From Sphingomonadaceae bacterium (GTDB lineage Bacteria; Pseudomonadota; Alphaproteobacteria; Sphingomonadales; Sphingomonadaceae), in assembly GCA_019239785.1 (NCBI GenBank), contig JAFAZM010000037.1, forward strand, positions 1 to 13,301: a stretch of DNA of 13,301 nucleotides. Direction: 5' to 3'. Positions 5,697 through 12,310 of the stretch are shown piece after piece. The translations under genes were made by a program, and so were the position numbers. The notes beneath the pieces were generated by a model. That model saw nothing but the letters and a program-made list of their open reading frames with translations. It was not told where the DNA came from and ran no database searches. How positions within the stretch are numbered: the first letter of the stretch is position 1; every line of letters starts with the position of its first letter.

Positions 5697-8021
5697 ATGA
5701 AGATGGCGGTGGCGACCGCGCAAAAGGAGCAGACGGGCCGGCTCGCGCAATGGCGCGAGGGGATCGGCCGGCTCGTCCGCCGCTCGGGGAGCTTTTTCGG
5801 CGGACTGGCGCTCAGCGCCTTCGCTCTGTTCGTGCTCGTCGCGCTGATAACCTACCATCCGAGCGACCCCTCGCTGAACACCGACGCGGCCGGGCCGGTG
5901 CGCAATTGGATGGGCAGCCCCGGCGCCTGGACCTCCGATCTCCTGCTGATGCTGCTCGGCCCGCCGGCCGGGCTGCTGCTGCCGGTCCTGCTGGTGATCG
6001 GGCTGCGGCTCGCCCGCGGCGTCGCGCCGGGACCGTGGCTGCGCGCCTTGCTCGTCACCTCGCTCGGCATTGCCCTGCTCGGCGCCGGCGCCGGCCTGTT
6101 CGCGGGCGGCGCGGTCAACGGCCTGCCGGCCGGCTGGGGCGGCGCGATCGGGCTTGCGCTCGCCGGTTTGATCGATTGGGTGCTCGGTTTCCTCGGCGCG
6201 TCCTCGATCGTCGCGCCTTTCCGGATCGCCCTGCTCGCGATCTGCGCCGCGGCCGGCCTCGCCTTCTGGCTGATCGGGCTCGGCCTCACCGCCGAGGAAA
6301 GGCGCTGGCTGGCCTCGCGGCGGCTCCGCACCGAGGACGGCAGGATCGACGAGGACGAGGACCTTCCGATCCCTACCGAGCGGCCGGCCCGGGCGCCGGT
6401 GGCGCCGGCCGCGCCGGCGCGCAGCCCGATCATCGCCGACCGCAACAAGAGCGATGCGGTGCGCCGCCCGCTGCGCGAGCGCCAGCCCTCGCTCGCGCTC
6501 GGCGATTCCTACCGGCTGCCCTCGGTCGACCTGCTGACGCCGCCGCCGAAGCCGGTCAACGTCGTGCTCGACAAGCAGGCGCTGGAGCGCAATGCCCGGC
6601 TGCTCGAATCGGTGCTCGACGATTTCTCGGTGAAGGGCGAGATCGTCGAGGTCCGCCCCGGCCCGGTCGTCACCATGTACGAGCTGGAGCCTGCCAGCGG
6701 GATCAAGGCGAGCCGGGTGATCCAGCTCGCCGACGACATCGCCCGCAACATGTCGGCGCTCTCCGCGCGCGTCGCCACGATTCCCGGCCGCTCGGTGATC
6801 GGCATCGAACTGCCGAACGCGAAGCGCGAGATGGTGAGCTTCTCCGAGCTGGTCTCGAGCCCGGCCTTCGAAGACCAGGTCGCCTCGCTGCCGATCATCC
6901 TCGGCAAGAACATCGCCGGCGATCCGGTCGTCGCCGACCTTGCGCCGATGCCGCATTTGCTCGTCGCCGGCACCACCGGCTCGGGCAAGTCGGTCGGGCT
7001 CAACTGCATGATCCTGTCTTTGCTCTACCGGCTCACCCCGGAGCAGTGCAAAATGATCCTGATCGACCCGAAGATGCTCGAATTGAGCGTCTACGAGGAC
7101 ATCCCGCACCTCCTCGCCCCGGTCGTCACCGAGCCGGCCAAGGCGATCCGCGCGCTCAAATGGACCGTCGAGGAGATGGAGGACCGCTATCGCAAGATGG
7201 CCTCGGTCGGCGTGCGGCAGCTCTCCAGCTTCAATGCCAAGGTGCGCGAAGCGAAGATGAAGGGCCAGACGATCGGGCGGCGGGTGCAGACCGGCTACGA
7301 TCCCGAGACCGGCCAGCCGCGCTACGAGATGGAGGAGCTGGACTACGACGTCCTGCCCCAGATCGTCGTCGTCGTCGACGAGCTCGCCGACCTGATGATG
7401 ACCGCCGGCAAGGAGGTCGAGTTCCTGATCCAGCGGCTCGCCCAGAAGGCGCGCGCGGCCGGCATCCACCTGATCATGGCGACGCAGCGTCCCTCGGTCG
7501 ACGTCATCACCGGCGTGATCAAGGCGAATCTGCCGACCCGCATCTCCTTCTCGGTCACCTCGAAGATCGATTCCCGCACCATCCTCGGCGAGCAGGGCGC
7601 CGAGCAGCTGCTCGGCAAGGGCGACATGCTCTACATGCCGGGCGGCAAGCAGATCGCCCGCGTCCATGGGCCGTTCGTCTCGGACGAGGAGGTGCGCGCG
7701 GTCGCCGATTTCTGGCGCGGCCAGGGCCACCCCGAATATGTCCAGTCGGTCACCGAGGAGCCCGAGGACGGCGGCTATATCTTCGACGGCCAGCCGATCG
7801 GCGAGGACGACGCCGAGACCCAGATGTTCCGCAAGGCCGTCCAGGTCGTCGCCGAGAGCCAGAAGGCCTCGACCTCCTACCTGCAGCGGCAGCTCCGCGT
7901 CGGCTACAACAATGCCGCGCGCCTGATCGAGCGGATGGAGAAGGAAGGCGTGGTCAGCGCCCCCGATCATGTCGGCCGCCGCGAGGTGCTGGTCGATCCG
8001 GAGGGACGGCCGCTGGTCTAA
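5697..8021 (+). CDS. ftsK: DNA translocase FtsK
   Basis: This 774-residue septal DNA pump moves chromosome ends and dimers through the closing septum and activates XerCD at dif. The N-terminal region (about 20-200) has several hydrophobic membrane segments, for example SFFGGLALSAFALFVLVALI, LLLMLLGPPAGLLLPVLLVI and LLAICAAAGLAFWLIGLGL. A short charged, Pro/Ala-rich linker follows (about 205-270), so this is a compact FtsK. The motor carries Walker A GTTGSGKS at 425-432, Walker B VVVVDELADLMM with D561-E562, and ATQRPSVDVITGVIKANLP. The C-terminal gamma winged helix (from about 710, KASTSYLQRQLRVGYNNAAR) reads KOPS. I chose ATG 5697 because GGGG lies just upstream; ATG 5703 is also possible. 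It is followed by lolA, an order common in alphaproteobacteria. Confidence 0.95.
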   Translation: MKMAVATAQKEQTGRLAQWREGIGRLVRRSGSFFGGLALSAFALFVLVALITYHPSDPSLNTDAAGPVRNWMGSPGAWTSDLLLMLLGPPAGLLLPVLLVIGLRLARGVAPGPWLRALLVTSLGIALLGAGAGLFAGGAVNGLPAGWGGAIGLALAGLIDWVLGFLGASSIVAPFRIALLAICAAAGLAFWLIGLGLTAEERRWLASRRLRTEDGRIDEDEDLPIPTERPARAPVAPAAPARSPIIADRNKSDAVRRPLRERQPSLALGDSYRLPSVDLLTPPPKPVNVVLDKQALERNARLLESVLDDFSVKGEIVEVRPGPVVTMYELEPASGIKASRVIQLADDIARNMSALSARVATIPGRSVIGIELPNAKREMVSFSELVSSPAFEDQVASLPIILGKNIAGDPVVADLAPMPHLLVAGTTGSGKSVGLNCMILSLLYRLTPEQCKMILIDPKMLELSVYEDIPHLLAPVVTEPAKAIRALKWTVEEMEDRYRKMASVGVRQLSSFNAKVREAKMKGQTIGRRVQTGYDPETGQPRYEMEELDYDVLPQIVVVVDELADLMMTAGKEVEFLIQRLAQKARAAGIHLIMATQRPSVDVITGVIKANLPTRISFSVTSKIDSRTILGEQGAEQLLGKGDMLYMPGGKQIARVHGPFVSDEEVRAVADFWRGQGHPEYVQSVTEEPEDGGYIFDGQPIGEDDAETQMFRKAVQVVAESQKASTSYLQRQLRVGYNNAARLIERMEKEGVVSAPDHVGRREVLVDPEGRPLV

Positions 8022-8045
8022 GCCGCTTGCCAATCGACCCCACAG

Positions 8046-8140
8046 ACCGTTCGGGCTGAGCCTGTCGAAGCCCACCCATTCCTTCTGTCCAAGCTCGCAA
8101 GGGGGAAGGAGTGCCCTTCGACAGGGTCAGGGCGAACGGT
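8046..8140. repeat. Imperfect inverted repeat between ftsK and lolA
   Basis: The arm 8047-8070 (starting ccgttcgggctgag) pairs with 8116-8139 at 21 of 24 positions, and the pair 8046/8140 also matches. The arms enclose 45 bp. From memory, words of this kind (ccgttcgggctgag... and cctgtcgaag, with their complements) are among the commonest dispersed intergenic repeats in sphingomonad genomes. The repeat starts 24 bp after the ftsK stop and ends 92 bp before lolA, so it could form the ftsK transcript's 3' structure. It is unrelated in sequence to the double-hairpin elements at 4121 and 11102. Confidence 0.85.
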
Positions 8141-8232
8141 GCGGGTGTCCCGCGCCGGAACCCGCGGGTTCACTGGACATTCAAGGCGCGGGCGCCATAT
8201 CGCCCTCCTCCCGCCTCGAACAAGGAACGATC

Positions 8233-8865
8233 ATGCAGCGTTTTCGCGCTCTCGCCCTGATGGCCGCACCGCTGGCGCTCGCCGCCGCTGCGGCGCCGGT
8301 CGCGCTCAGCGCCCAGGCCGCACCGTCCGGCCTCGCCCAGGTCCAGGCGCATCTGCGCACGGTGCAGACGATGACCGCCAACTTCACCCAGCGCGACGGC
8401 CAGGGCCGCACGCTCAGCGGCACGCTCACCATCCGCCGTCCGGGCCATGTCCGCTTCGACTACGGCCGCAGCGCCAACATGCTGATCGTCGGCGACGGCC
8501 GTGCGCTCACCTTCATCGACTACGACGTCGGGCAGCGCCAGCGCTGGCCGATCAACGATTCCCCGCTTTCGGCGCTGCTCGATCCGAACCAGGACCTCTC
8601 GCGCTACGCCCGCGTGGTGCAGAACGACGCCCAGGTGCTGATGATCGAGGCGCATGACGCCCGCCGCCGCGAGTTCGGCACGATCACCATCGCCTTCGCC
8701 AAGGTGGCGGACGCGCCGGCCGGGCTCAGCCTGCAGGGCTGGAACACCCGCGATGCGCAGAACAACCTGACCACGGTCCGGCTGTCCAACCAGCGCTTCA
8801 ACGTGCCGGTGAGCGACGACGCCTTCCGCTATCGCGAGCCGACCCGGCGCGGCCCGCGCGGCTGA
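8233..8865 (+). CDS. lolA: Outer-membrane lipoprotein carrier protein LolA
   Basis: LolA ferries lipoproteins across the periplasm from the LolCDE exporter to the outer membrane. The 210-residue precursor starts with a clear Sec signal peptide (MQRFRALALMAAPLALAAAA), with a likely AQA|AP cleavage near residue 29. The mature half-barrel follows the family pattern: LAQVQAHLRTVQTMTANFTQ, then TLSGTLTIRRPGHVRFDY, then MLIVGDGRALTFIDYDVGQ and SPLSALLDPNQDL. Length is normal for alphaproteobacterial LolA. ATG 8233 is chosen because AAGGA (8222-8226) lies six bases upstream and the signal peptide begins there; the frame extends further upstream but reads as non-coding repeat DNA. It follows ftsK by 211 bp. 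Confidence 0.93.
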   Translation: MQRFRALALMAAPLALAAAAAPVALSAQAAPSGLAQVQAHLRTVQTMTANFTQRDGQGRTLSGTLTIRRPGHVRFDYGRSANMLIVGDGRALTFIDYDVGQRQRWPINDSPLSALLDPNQDLSRYARVVQNDAQVLMIEAHDARRREFGTITIAFAKVADAPAGLSLQGWNTRDAQNNLTTVRLSNQRFNVPVSDDAFRYREPTRRGPRG

Positions 8866-8887
8866 GGGTCCGAGGATTCGTTCATCT

Positions 8888-9045
8888 GGGCGACAGGTCG
8901 CGAGGTCTAGAAGGAAGCTGCAGTTGCCGGAGACGGTTTCGGGTTTTCCCCCTGTTGCCCGATCCCGGTCCGGCAAATGACCTCGCGTAGCAACGCTTGG
9001 TGGCCCTCGCTCCACGCCCCCGGAGCGGGGGCCTTCGCGTTTCTT
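8888..9045 (+). ncRNA. Candidate structured RNA of unknown class, downstream of lolA
   Basis: No protein reads convincingly here. Two perfect nested helices are possible: 8899-8907 with 8979-8987 (cgcgaggtc/gacctcgcg, 9 bp) and inside it 8924-8931 with 8969-8976 (ttgccgga/tccggcaa, 8 bp). The 5' side between them holds a 16-nt internal loop (tagaaggaagctgcag), the 3' side only 2 nt. A third helix, 8888-8897 with 8951-8960 (10 bp, one G-U), crosses these, so it is either a pseudoknot or an alternative fold. A 12-bp terminator hairpin follows at 9002-9033. A folded body plus terminator suggests a small RNA or a regulatory 3' UTR of lolA. I could not match it to a known riboswitch or SRP, 6S or tmRNA. 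No promoter is evident. Confidence 0.5.
9002..9045 (+). terminator. Intrinsic terminator after lolA / candidate RNA
   Basis: Bases 9002-9013 (ggccctcgctcc) pair with 9022-9033 (ggagcgggggcc) over 12 continuous base pairs with one G-U, leaving an 8-nt loop. The moderately T-rich ttcgcgtttctt follows at 9034-9045. The helix is far stronger than needed, while the T-tract is interrupted, as is common in GC-rich genomes. It would end lolA read-through or the candidate RNA starting near 8880. Confidence 0.7.
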
Positions 9046-9107
9046 GGATAGCCGCGCGCGCCGGCGTGGCAGCGGGCTCTTGAGCTTACCGCGCGGAGTC
9101 CGGGGCC

Positions 9108-9170
9108 GGCCCGCTCCCCCACCCGACCTCCCAACCCTGCCCTGCGGGAGCTCGGGTGGGGGAGCAGGCC
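9108..9170. repeat. Long near-perfect hairpin between lolA and xthA
   Basis: The 25-bp arms 9108-9132 (beginning ggcccgctccccc) and 9146-9170 pair at 23 of 25 positions around a 13-nt loop (aaccctgccctgc). The arms differ in sequence from the other repeats in the window. The element is 75 bp after the 9002-9033 terminator and 80 bp before xthA, so it is not the same transcript end. It may be a REP-like dispersed repeat or a second terminator without a T-tract. The rest of 9046-9250 holds no gene I can support. Confidence 0.85.
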
Positions 9171-9250
9171 TCCAAAGCTGTAGCCGACAAGGTGGCGAGT
9201 CTCCAACGCCACCCCTATCTTCGACTTTCCACCCTCGCTAAGCCCCGGCC

Positions 9251-10045
9251 ATGTCCTCCGCTCTGAAAATCGCGTCCTGGAACATCAACTCGATCCGCGC
9301 GCGCGTCGAGATCGTCGAGAAGTTCCTGGTCGAGGAAGGCCCGGACATCCTCTGCCTGCAGGAGACCAAGGTCCGCGACGCCGAATTCCCGCGCGGTCTG
9401 TTCGAGCGGCTCGGCTACGGCCATCTGATCATCTGCGGCCAGCCGATGCATCACGGCGTCGCCATCGCCTCGCGGGTGCCGATCGCGGAAGAGACCCGCT
9501 TCGACTGGCAGGACAATGGCGAGGCGCGCCATATCGGCGTGCGGCTGCCGCACGGGATCGTGCTCGAGAATGTCTATGTCCCCGCCGGGGGCGACATCCC
9601 GGACCGCAACCTCAATCCGAAGTTCGGCCAGAAGCTCGATTTCCTCGGCCGGATGACGCGCTGGTCCGAGACCTGTGATCGGCCGACGATCATGGTGGGC
9701 GACTTCAACGTGGCGCCGCTCGAATGCGACGTCTGGAGCCACAAGCAGCTCATCAACGTGGTCAGCCATACGCCGATCGAGGTCGAGGCTTTGACCAGGC
9801 TGCAGGCGAGCAACGACTGGGTCGATCTCGGCCGCCATTTCCACCCCGCGCCGCAGCGGCTGCACACCTGGTGGAGCTACCGCTCGCCCGACTGGACGAA
9901 GAACGACCGCGGCCGGCGGCTCGACCATATGTGGGCGACGAAGGACGTCGCCGGCCTGGCGGTGGCGCACCGGGTCTACGAACCGTGCCGCAACTGGAGT
10001 CGGCCCTCCGATCACGTCCCGTTGATGACGGAATTCGCGCTTTGA
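9251..10045 (+). CDS. xthA: Exodeoxyribonuclease III (AP endonuclease)
   Basis: This 264-residue enzyme cuts at abasic sites and removes blocked 3' ends in base-excision repair. All motifs of the ExoIII/APE1 family are present: N11 in SWNINSIRARV, metal-binding E38 in LCLQETKV, Y109 in NVYVPAGGD, D151-x-N153 in MVGDFNVAP, D225 in RLDHMW, and the catalytic pair D254-H255 in SDHVPL. Length matches bacterial ExoIII. There is no clear Shine-Dalgarno before ATG 9251 (ctaagccccggcc precedes it), so initiation may be weak or the message leaderless. Its stop overlaps the ribA start (TTGA), so the two are probably co-transcribed. Confidence 0.95.
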   Translation: MSSALKIASWNINSIRARVEIVEKFLVEEGPDILCLQETKVRDAEFPRGLFERLGYGHLIICGQPMHHGVAIASRVPIAEETRFDWQDNGEARHIGVRLPHGIVLENVYVPAGGDIPDRNLNPKFGQKLDFLGRMTRWSETCDRPTIMVGDFNVAPLECDVWSHKQLINVVSHTPIEVEALTRLQASNDWVDLGRHFHPAPQRLHTWWSYRSPDWTKNDRGRRLDHMWATKDVAGLAVAHRVYEPCRNWSRPSDHVPLMTEFAL

Positions 10046-11094
10046 GTGGGGCGCGGGACGTTGCCCGCGCGATCGACGCCCTCCGGCGCGGCTGGCCGGT
10101 GGCGATCGGAGACATCTCCTTCCTGGCCATCGAGACTGCGGATGCAGGGGGCCTCGCCGTCTTCGACGGCGCCGGCAAGGCGCCGGCGAGCCTGCTCATC
10201 TCAGGCAACCGCGCGGCGACGCTCAAGCTGACCAACCAGCGCGAGGCGCTGCCGACCAAGCCGGTGCTGATCCGGCGCAGCCCCTGGCTCAATCTGGAGG
10301 CGGCGACCGCGATCGCCGATCCCGCGCTCGATCTCGCTTATCCGCTGAAGGGGCCGTTCCAGACCGCGCCGCTCTGCTCACCGCCGACCGCGGCCGCCGC
10401 GTTGCGGCTGGCGCGCCTGGCTGGGCTGCTGCCGGCCTTGTTCACACGGGCGGGCGGCCCTGCCGAGGCGCGCGTGACGACAGACGACGTCATGACGTTC
10501 GGCACCGGCGCCGACCTGCGCATCGTCTCGCGCGCGCGGCTGCCCAACCGCTTCGCCGAGAAGGCCGAGATCGTCGCCTTCCGCTCGGACGGCGACACCA
10601 ATGAGCATGTCGCTCTGCTGATCGGCGCGTCGGCGGACGCGCCGCCTCTGGTGCGGATCCACAGCGAGTGCCTGACCGGTGACGCGCTCGGCTCGCTCAA
10701 ATGCGACTGCGGCCCGCAGCTCAGCGCCGCGCTTGCGGCGATCGCTGCGGCGGGCTGGGGGATATTGCTCTACCTGCGGCAGGAGGGTCGGAGCATCGGC
10801 CTGGTCAACAAGCTCAGGGCCTATCAGCTGCAGGACCAGGGCTTCGATACGGTCGACGCCAACCACCGCCTCGGCTTCCAGGACGACGAGCGCGACTTCG
10901 CGGTCGCGGCGCGGATGCTGGAGAAATTGGGCCGGCGCGAGATCAGGTTGCTCACCAACAATCCGAAAAAGGTGGCGGCGCTCGAGGCGGAAGGGATCAG
11001 GGTCGTCGAGCGGGTCCCGCTGAAGGCAGGCGCCGGGGCGCACAACCAAGCCTATCTCGACACGAAAAGAGATCGGAGCGGGCACCAGCTGTAG
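10042..11094 (+). CDS. ribA: GTP cyclohydrolase II with an N-terminal extension
   Basis: This enzyme opens GTP to 2,5-diamino-6-ribosylamino-pyrimidinone 5'-phosphate, the first step of riboflavin synthesis. The C-terminal half (from about residue 165) is a full RibA domain. Zinc ligands C210, C221 and C223 lie in HSECLTGDALGSLKCDCG, then LRQEGRSIGLVNKLRAYQLQ, DTVDANHRLGF and LLTNNPKKVAALE. The first about 160 residues (RDVARAIDALRRGWPVAIGD...) are not RibA; the start faintly resembles the beginning of RibB (DHBP synthase) but the DDEDRENEGD-type acidic motif is missing, so any RibB activity is unlikely. The best start is TTG 10042, inside the xthA stop codon, giving 350 residues; GTG 10099 is an alternative. 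The frame is open far upstream through xthA, but that is a shadow. Confidence 0.9.
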   Translation: MSGARDVARAIDALRRGWPVAIGDISFLAIETADAGGLAVFDGAGKAPASLLISGNRAATLKLTNQREALPTKPVLIRRSPWLNLEAATAIADPALDLAYPLKGPFQTAPLCSPPTAAAALRLARLAGLLPALFTRAGGPAEARVTTDDVMTFGTGADLRIVSRARLPNRFAEKAEIVAFRSDGDTNEHVALLIGASADAPPLVRIHSECLTGDALGSLKCDCGPQLSAALAAIAAAGWGILLYLRQEGRSIGLVNKLRAYQLQDQGFDTVDANHRLGFQDDERDFAVAARMLEKLGRREIRLLTNNPKKVAALEAEGIRVVERVPLKAGAGAHNQAYLDTKRDRSGHQL

Positions 11095-11101
11095 GAAAAA
11101 A

Positions 11102-11220
11102 GAAGAAGACCCTCATCCCAACCTTCTCCCGCGAGCGGGAGAAGGAGGGCGTCGGCGCGGGCCTGTTCTTCTTTTTCTTTACCCTCTCCCGCTCGCGGGA
11201 GAGGGCAGGGTGAGGGTCTT
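11102..11220. repeat. Composite REP-like double-hairpin element, copy B (inverted relative to A)
   Basis: Two perfect 11-bp hairpins with 2-nt loops occur at 11122-11145 (ccttctcccgc, loop ga) and 11182-11205 (ccctctcccgc, loop tc). Read on the minus strand, the order and flanks match copy A: ccctcaccctg, ccctctcccgc hairpin, variable centre, ccttctcccgc hairpin, then ggttgggatgagggtcttc. The centre (11146-11181) differs in length and sequence and is pyrimidine-rich. It starts 7 bp after the ribA stop and ends 15 bp before the HAD-gene stop, again between convergent genes, so it probably terminates both transcripts. Confidence 0.9.
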
Positions 11221-11235
11221 GTTCCTTTTGTTCTC

Positions 11236-11949
11236 CTACCTTCCTTGCCCTCGTCCTCCCGCCTTCTCCCCAGCATGGTAGAAGGGCAAGTCGAGAAACG
11301 CCGCCACCTTCTCGAAGCTTGCGGCGATCTTCTCCACCCCCAATTCCCGCAGCCGCTCGGCATGACCGGGGAGGCAGTGGCGGCCGGCGACGAGGCCGAT
11401 CACCTCCGCGCCGGAGGCGAGCGCCCCTTGGACACCGACGGCGGAATCCTCGATGATCGCGGTCCGTTCGATCGCCACGCCGAGCGCCTTCGCCGCGTGC
11501 AGGTAGAGATCGGGCGCCGGCTTGCCGCGGCCGACATGCTCGCGCCCGGAGAAGATCATCTCGCCGAACGCCTCCTCGAGGCCGAGATGGGCGAGATGGG
11601 TGACGATCCAGTGGGTCGAGCTCGATGAGCAGATCGCCTTGGGCAGCTGGGGCGGCAGCGCGCCGATGAAGGCGACCGCCCCCGCCACTTCCTCCAGCCC
11701 CTCGGCGAGCGCCTGCGCGTCGATGGCGGCATGGGCGTCATGGAAATCCGGAGGCAAGGGCCCGCCGATCCGGCGCTCGAGCGCGGCGTGGAAGTCGGCG
11801 CCGGCCAGCCCCATGAAATGCTGCATCGCCTCCTCGACCGAGGTTGGATGCCCGATCCCGGTCAGATAGTCCGCAAGATGCTGGTTATGCGCCCACTCGC
11901 TCTCGAGCAGCACGCCGTCGAAGTCGAAGATCAGGGCATCGACGCGCAT
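11236..11949 (-). CDS. HAD-superfamily phosphatase (beta-phosphoglucomutase / phosphoglycolate phosphatase-like)
   Basis: This 237-residue haloacid-dehalogenase-type hydrolase has all four motifs. Motif I is D9-x-D11 in ALIFDFDGVLLESE, motif II is ICSSSST around 107-112, motif III is K143 in GRGKPAPDLYL, and motif IV is E167-D168 in AIIEDSAVGVQGALASG. The helical cap (about 18-85) marks subfamily I, like beta-phosphoglucomutase and Gph-type phosphatases. The substrate is probably a small sugar phosphate or phosphoglycolate but is not determinable here. The C-terminal tail (YHAGEKAGGRGQGR) looks non-conserved and runs close to repeat copy B. It is the last gene of a minus-strand operon, starting 4 bp after the zinc-ribbon gene. 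Confidence 0.88.
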   Translation of the reverse strand: MRVDALIFDFDGVLLESEWAHNQHLADYLTGIGHPTSVEEAMQHFMGLAGADFHAALERRIGGPLPPDFHDAHAAIDAQALAEGLEEVAGAVAFIGALPPQLPKAICSSSSTHWIVTHLAHLGLEEAFGEMIFSGREHVGRGKPAPDLYLHAAKALGVAIERTAIIEDSAVGVQGALASGAEVIGLVAGRHCLPGHAERLRELGVEKIAASFEKVAAFLDLPFYHAGEKAGGRGQGR

Positions 11950-11953
11950 CGGC

Positions 11954-12298
11954 TCAGATCACGCCGGTCAGCTTGAACGTGACGAAGAGGATGAGCGCGG
12001 TGCCGAGGAGGACGCCGAGCACGATGGAAAGGACCAGCTTGACCACGAAAGCGGCGCTGGCCGGCGCGGCGCCTTCGACGCCCCCTTTCCAGTAGATTTT
12101 CTGCCAGGAGAGCCGGCCGCAGCTCGGGCAGCGCCGTAACTGGCGCGAGCTTCCCGCCGCTCGGTAGCGGATGCCGCCGCTCTCCCAGACCGATTGCTCG
12201 AAGCCGCATTTGGGACAGCTGATCATCCAGGCGCGGGATTCCGCCTCTATCGCCGGCGTCGCCAGGCGCTGCACCGCCGATCTGGTTGTTTCCTCCAT
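11954..12298 (-). CDS. Membrane-anchored zinc-ribbon protein, function unknown
   Basis: I do not recognise a named family for this 114-residue protein. Two CxxC knuckles, C28/C31 in SCPKCGFEQ and C57/C60 in RCPSCGRLSW, are 25 residues apart and would form one zinc ribbon. A single strong hydrophobic segment (about 83-107, AFVVKLVLSIVLGVLLGTAL and onward) near the C-terminus makes it a tail-anchored membrane protein with the ribbon probably cytoplasmic. The start at 12298 has a good site, GGGAGGG, on the minus strand just before it. It lies 12 bp after yggS and 4 bp before the HAD gene, so it is the middle gene of that operon. Confidence 0.85.
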   Translation of the reverse strand: MEETTRSAVQRLATPAIEAESRAWMISCPKCGFEQSVWESGGIRYRAAGSSRQLRRCPSCGRLSWQKIYWKGGVEGAAPASAAFVVKLVLSIVLGVLLGTALILFVTFKLTGVI

Positions 12299-12310
12299 CC
12301 GGCCCTCCCT

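Noticed and set aside
5546..8075. Very long open frames overlapping ftsK on both strands.
   Set aside because: They are Arg/Pro/Ala- or Asp/Leu-rich shadows typical of high-GC codon bias; the FtsK frame holds all motifs.
8899..8931. Resemblance of aggtctagaaggaagctgc to the SRP RNA apical loop, and of gttcatc...gaaggaa to the glnA RNA.
   Set aside because: The flanking stems needed for either fold are missing: no GNRA-capped SRP helix and no glnA P1 pairing. The match is limited to short purine-rich words.
8974..8990. gca aat gac ctc gcg tag as a tmRNA tag (AND...).
   Set aside because: It would encode only five residues and lacks the hydrophobic AA ending; no tRNA-like domain or two-piece tmRNA structure surrounds it.
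9724..10041. Upstream extension of the ribA frame through xthA.
   Set aside because: It translates to low-complexity Arg/Pro-rich sequence inside the complete xthA gene, so coding there belongs to xthA.
4121..11220. The inverted repeat pair as ends of a composite transposon or island.
   Set aside because: The enclosed genes are conserved housekeeping genes in a familiar alphaproteobacterial order, and no transposase or composition shift is seen. The copies are better read as independent intergenic insertions.
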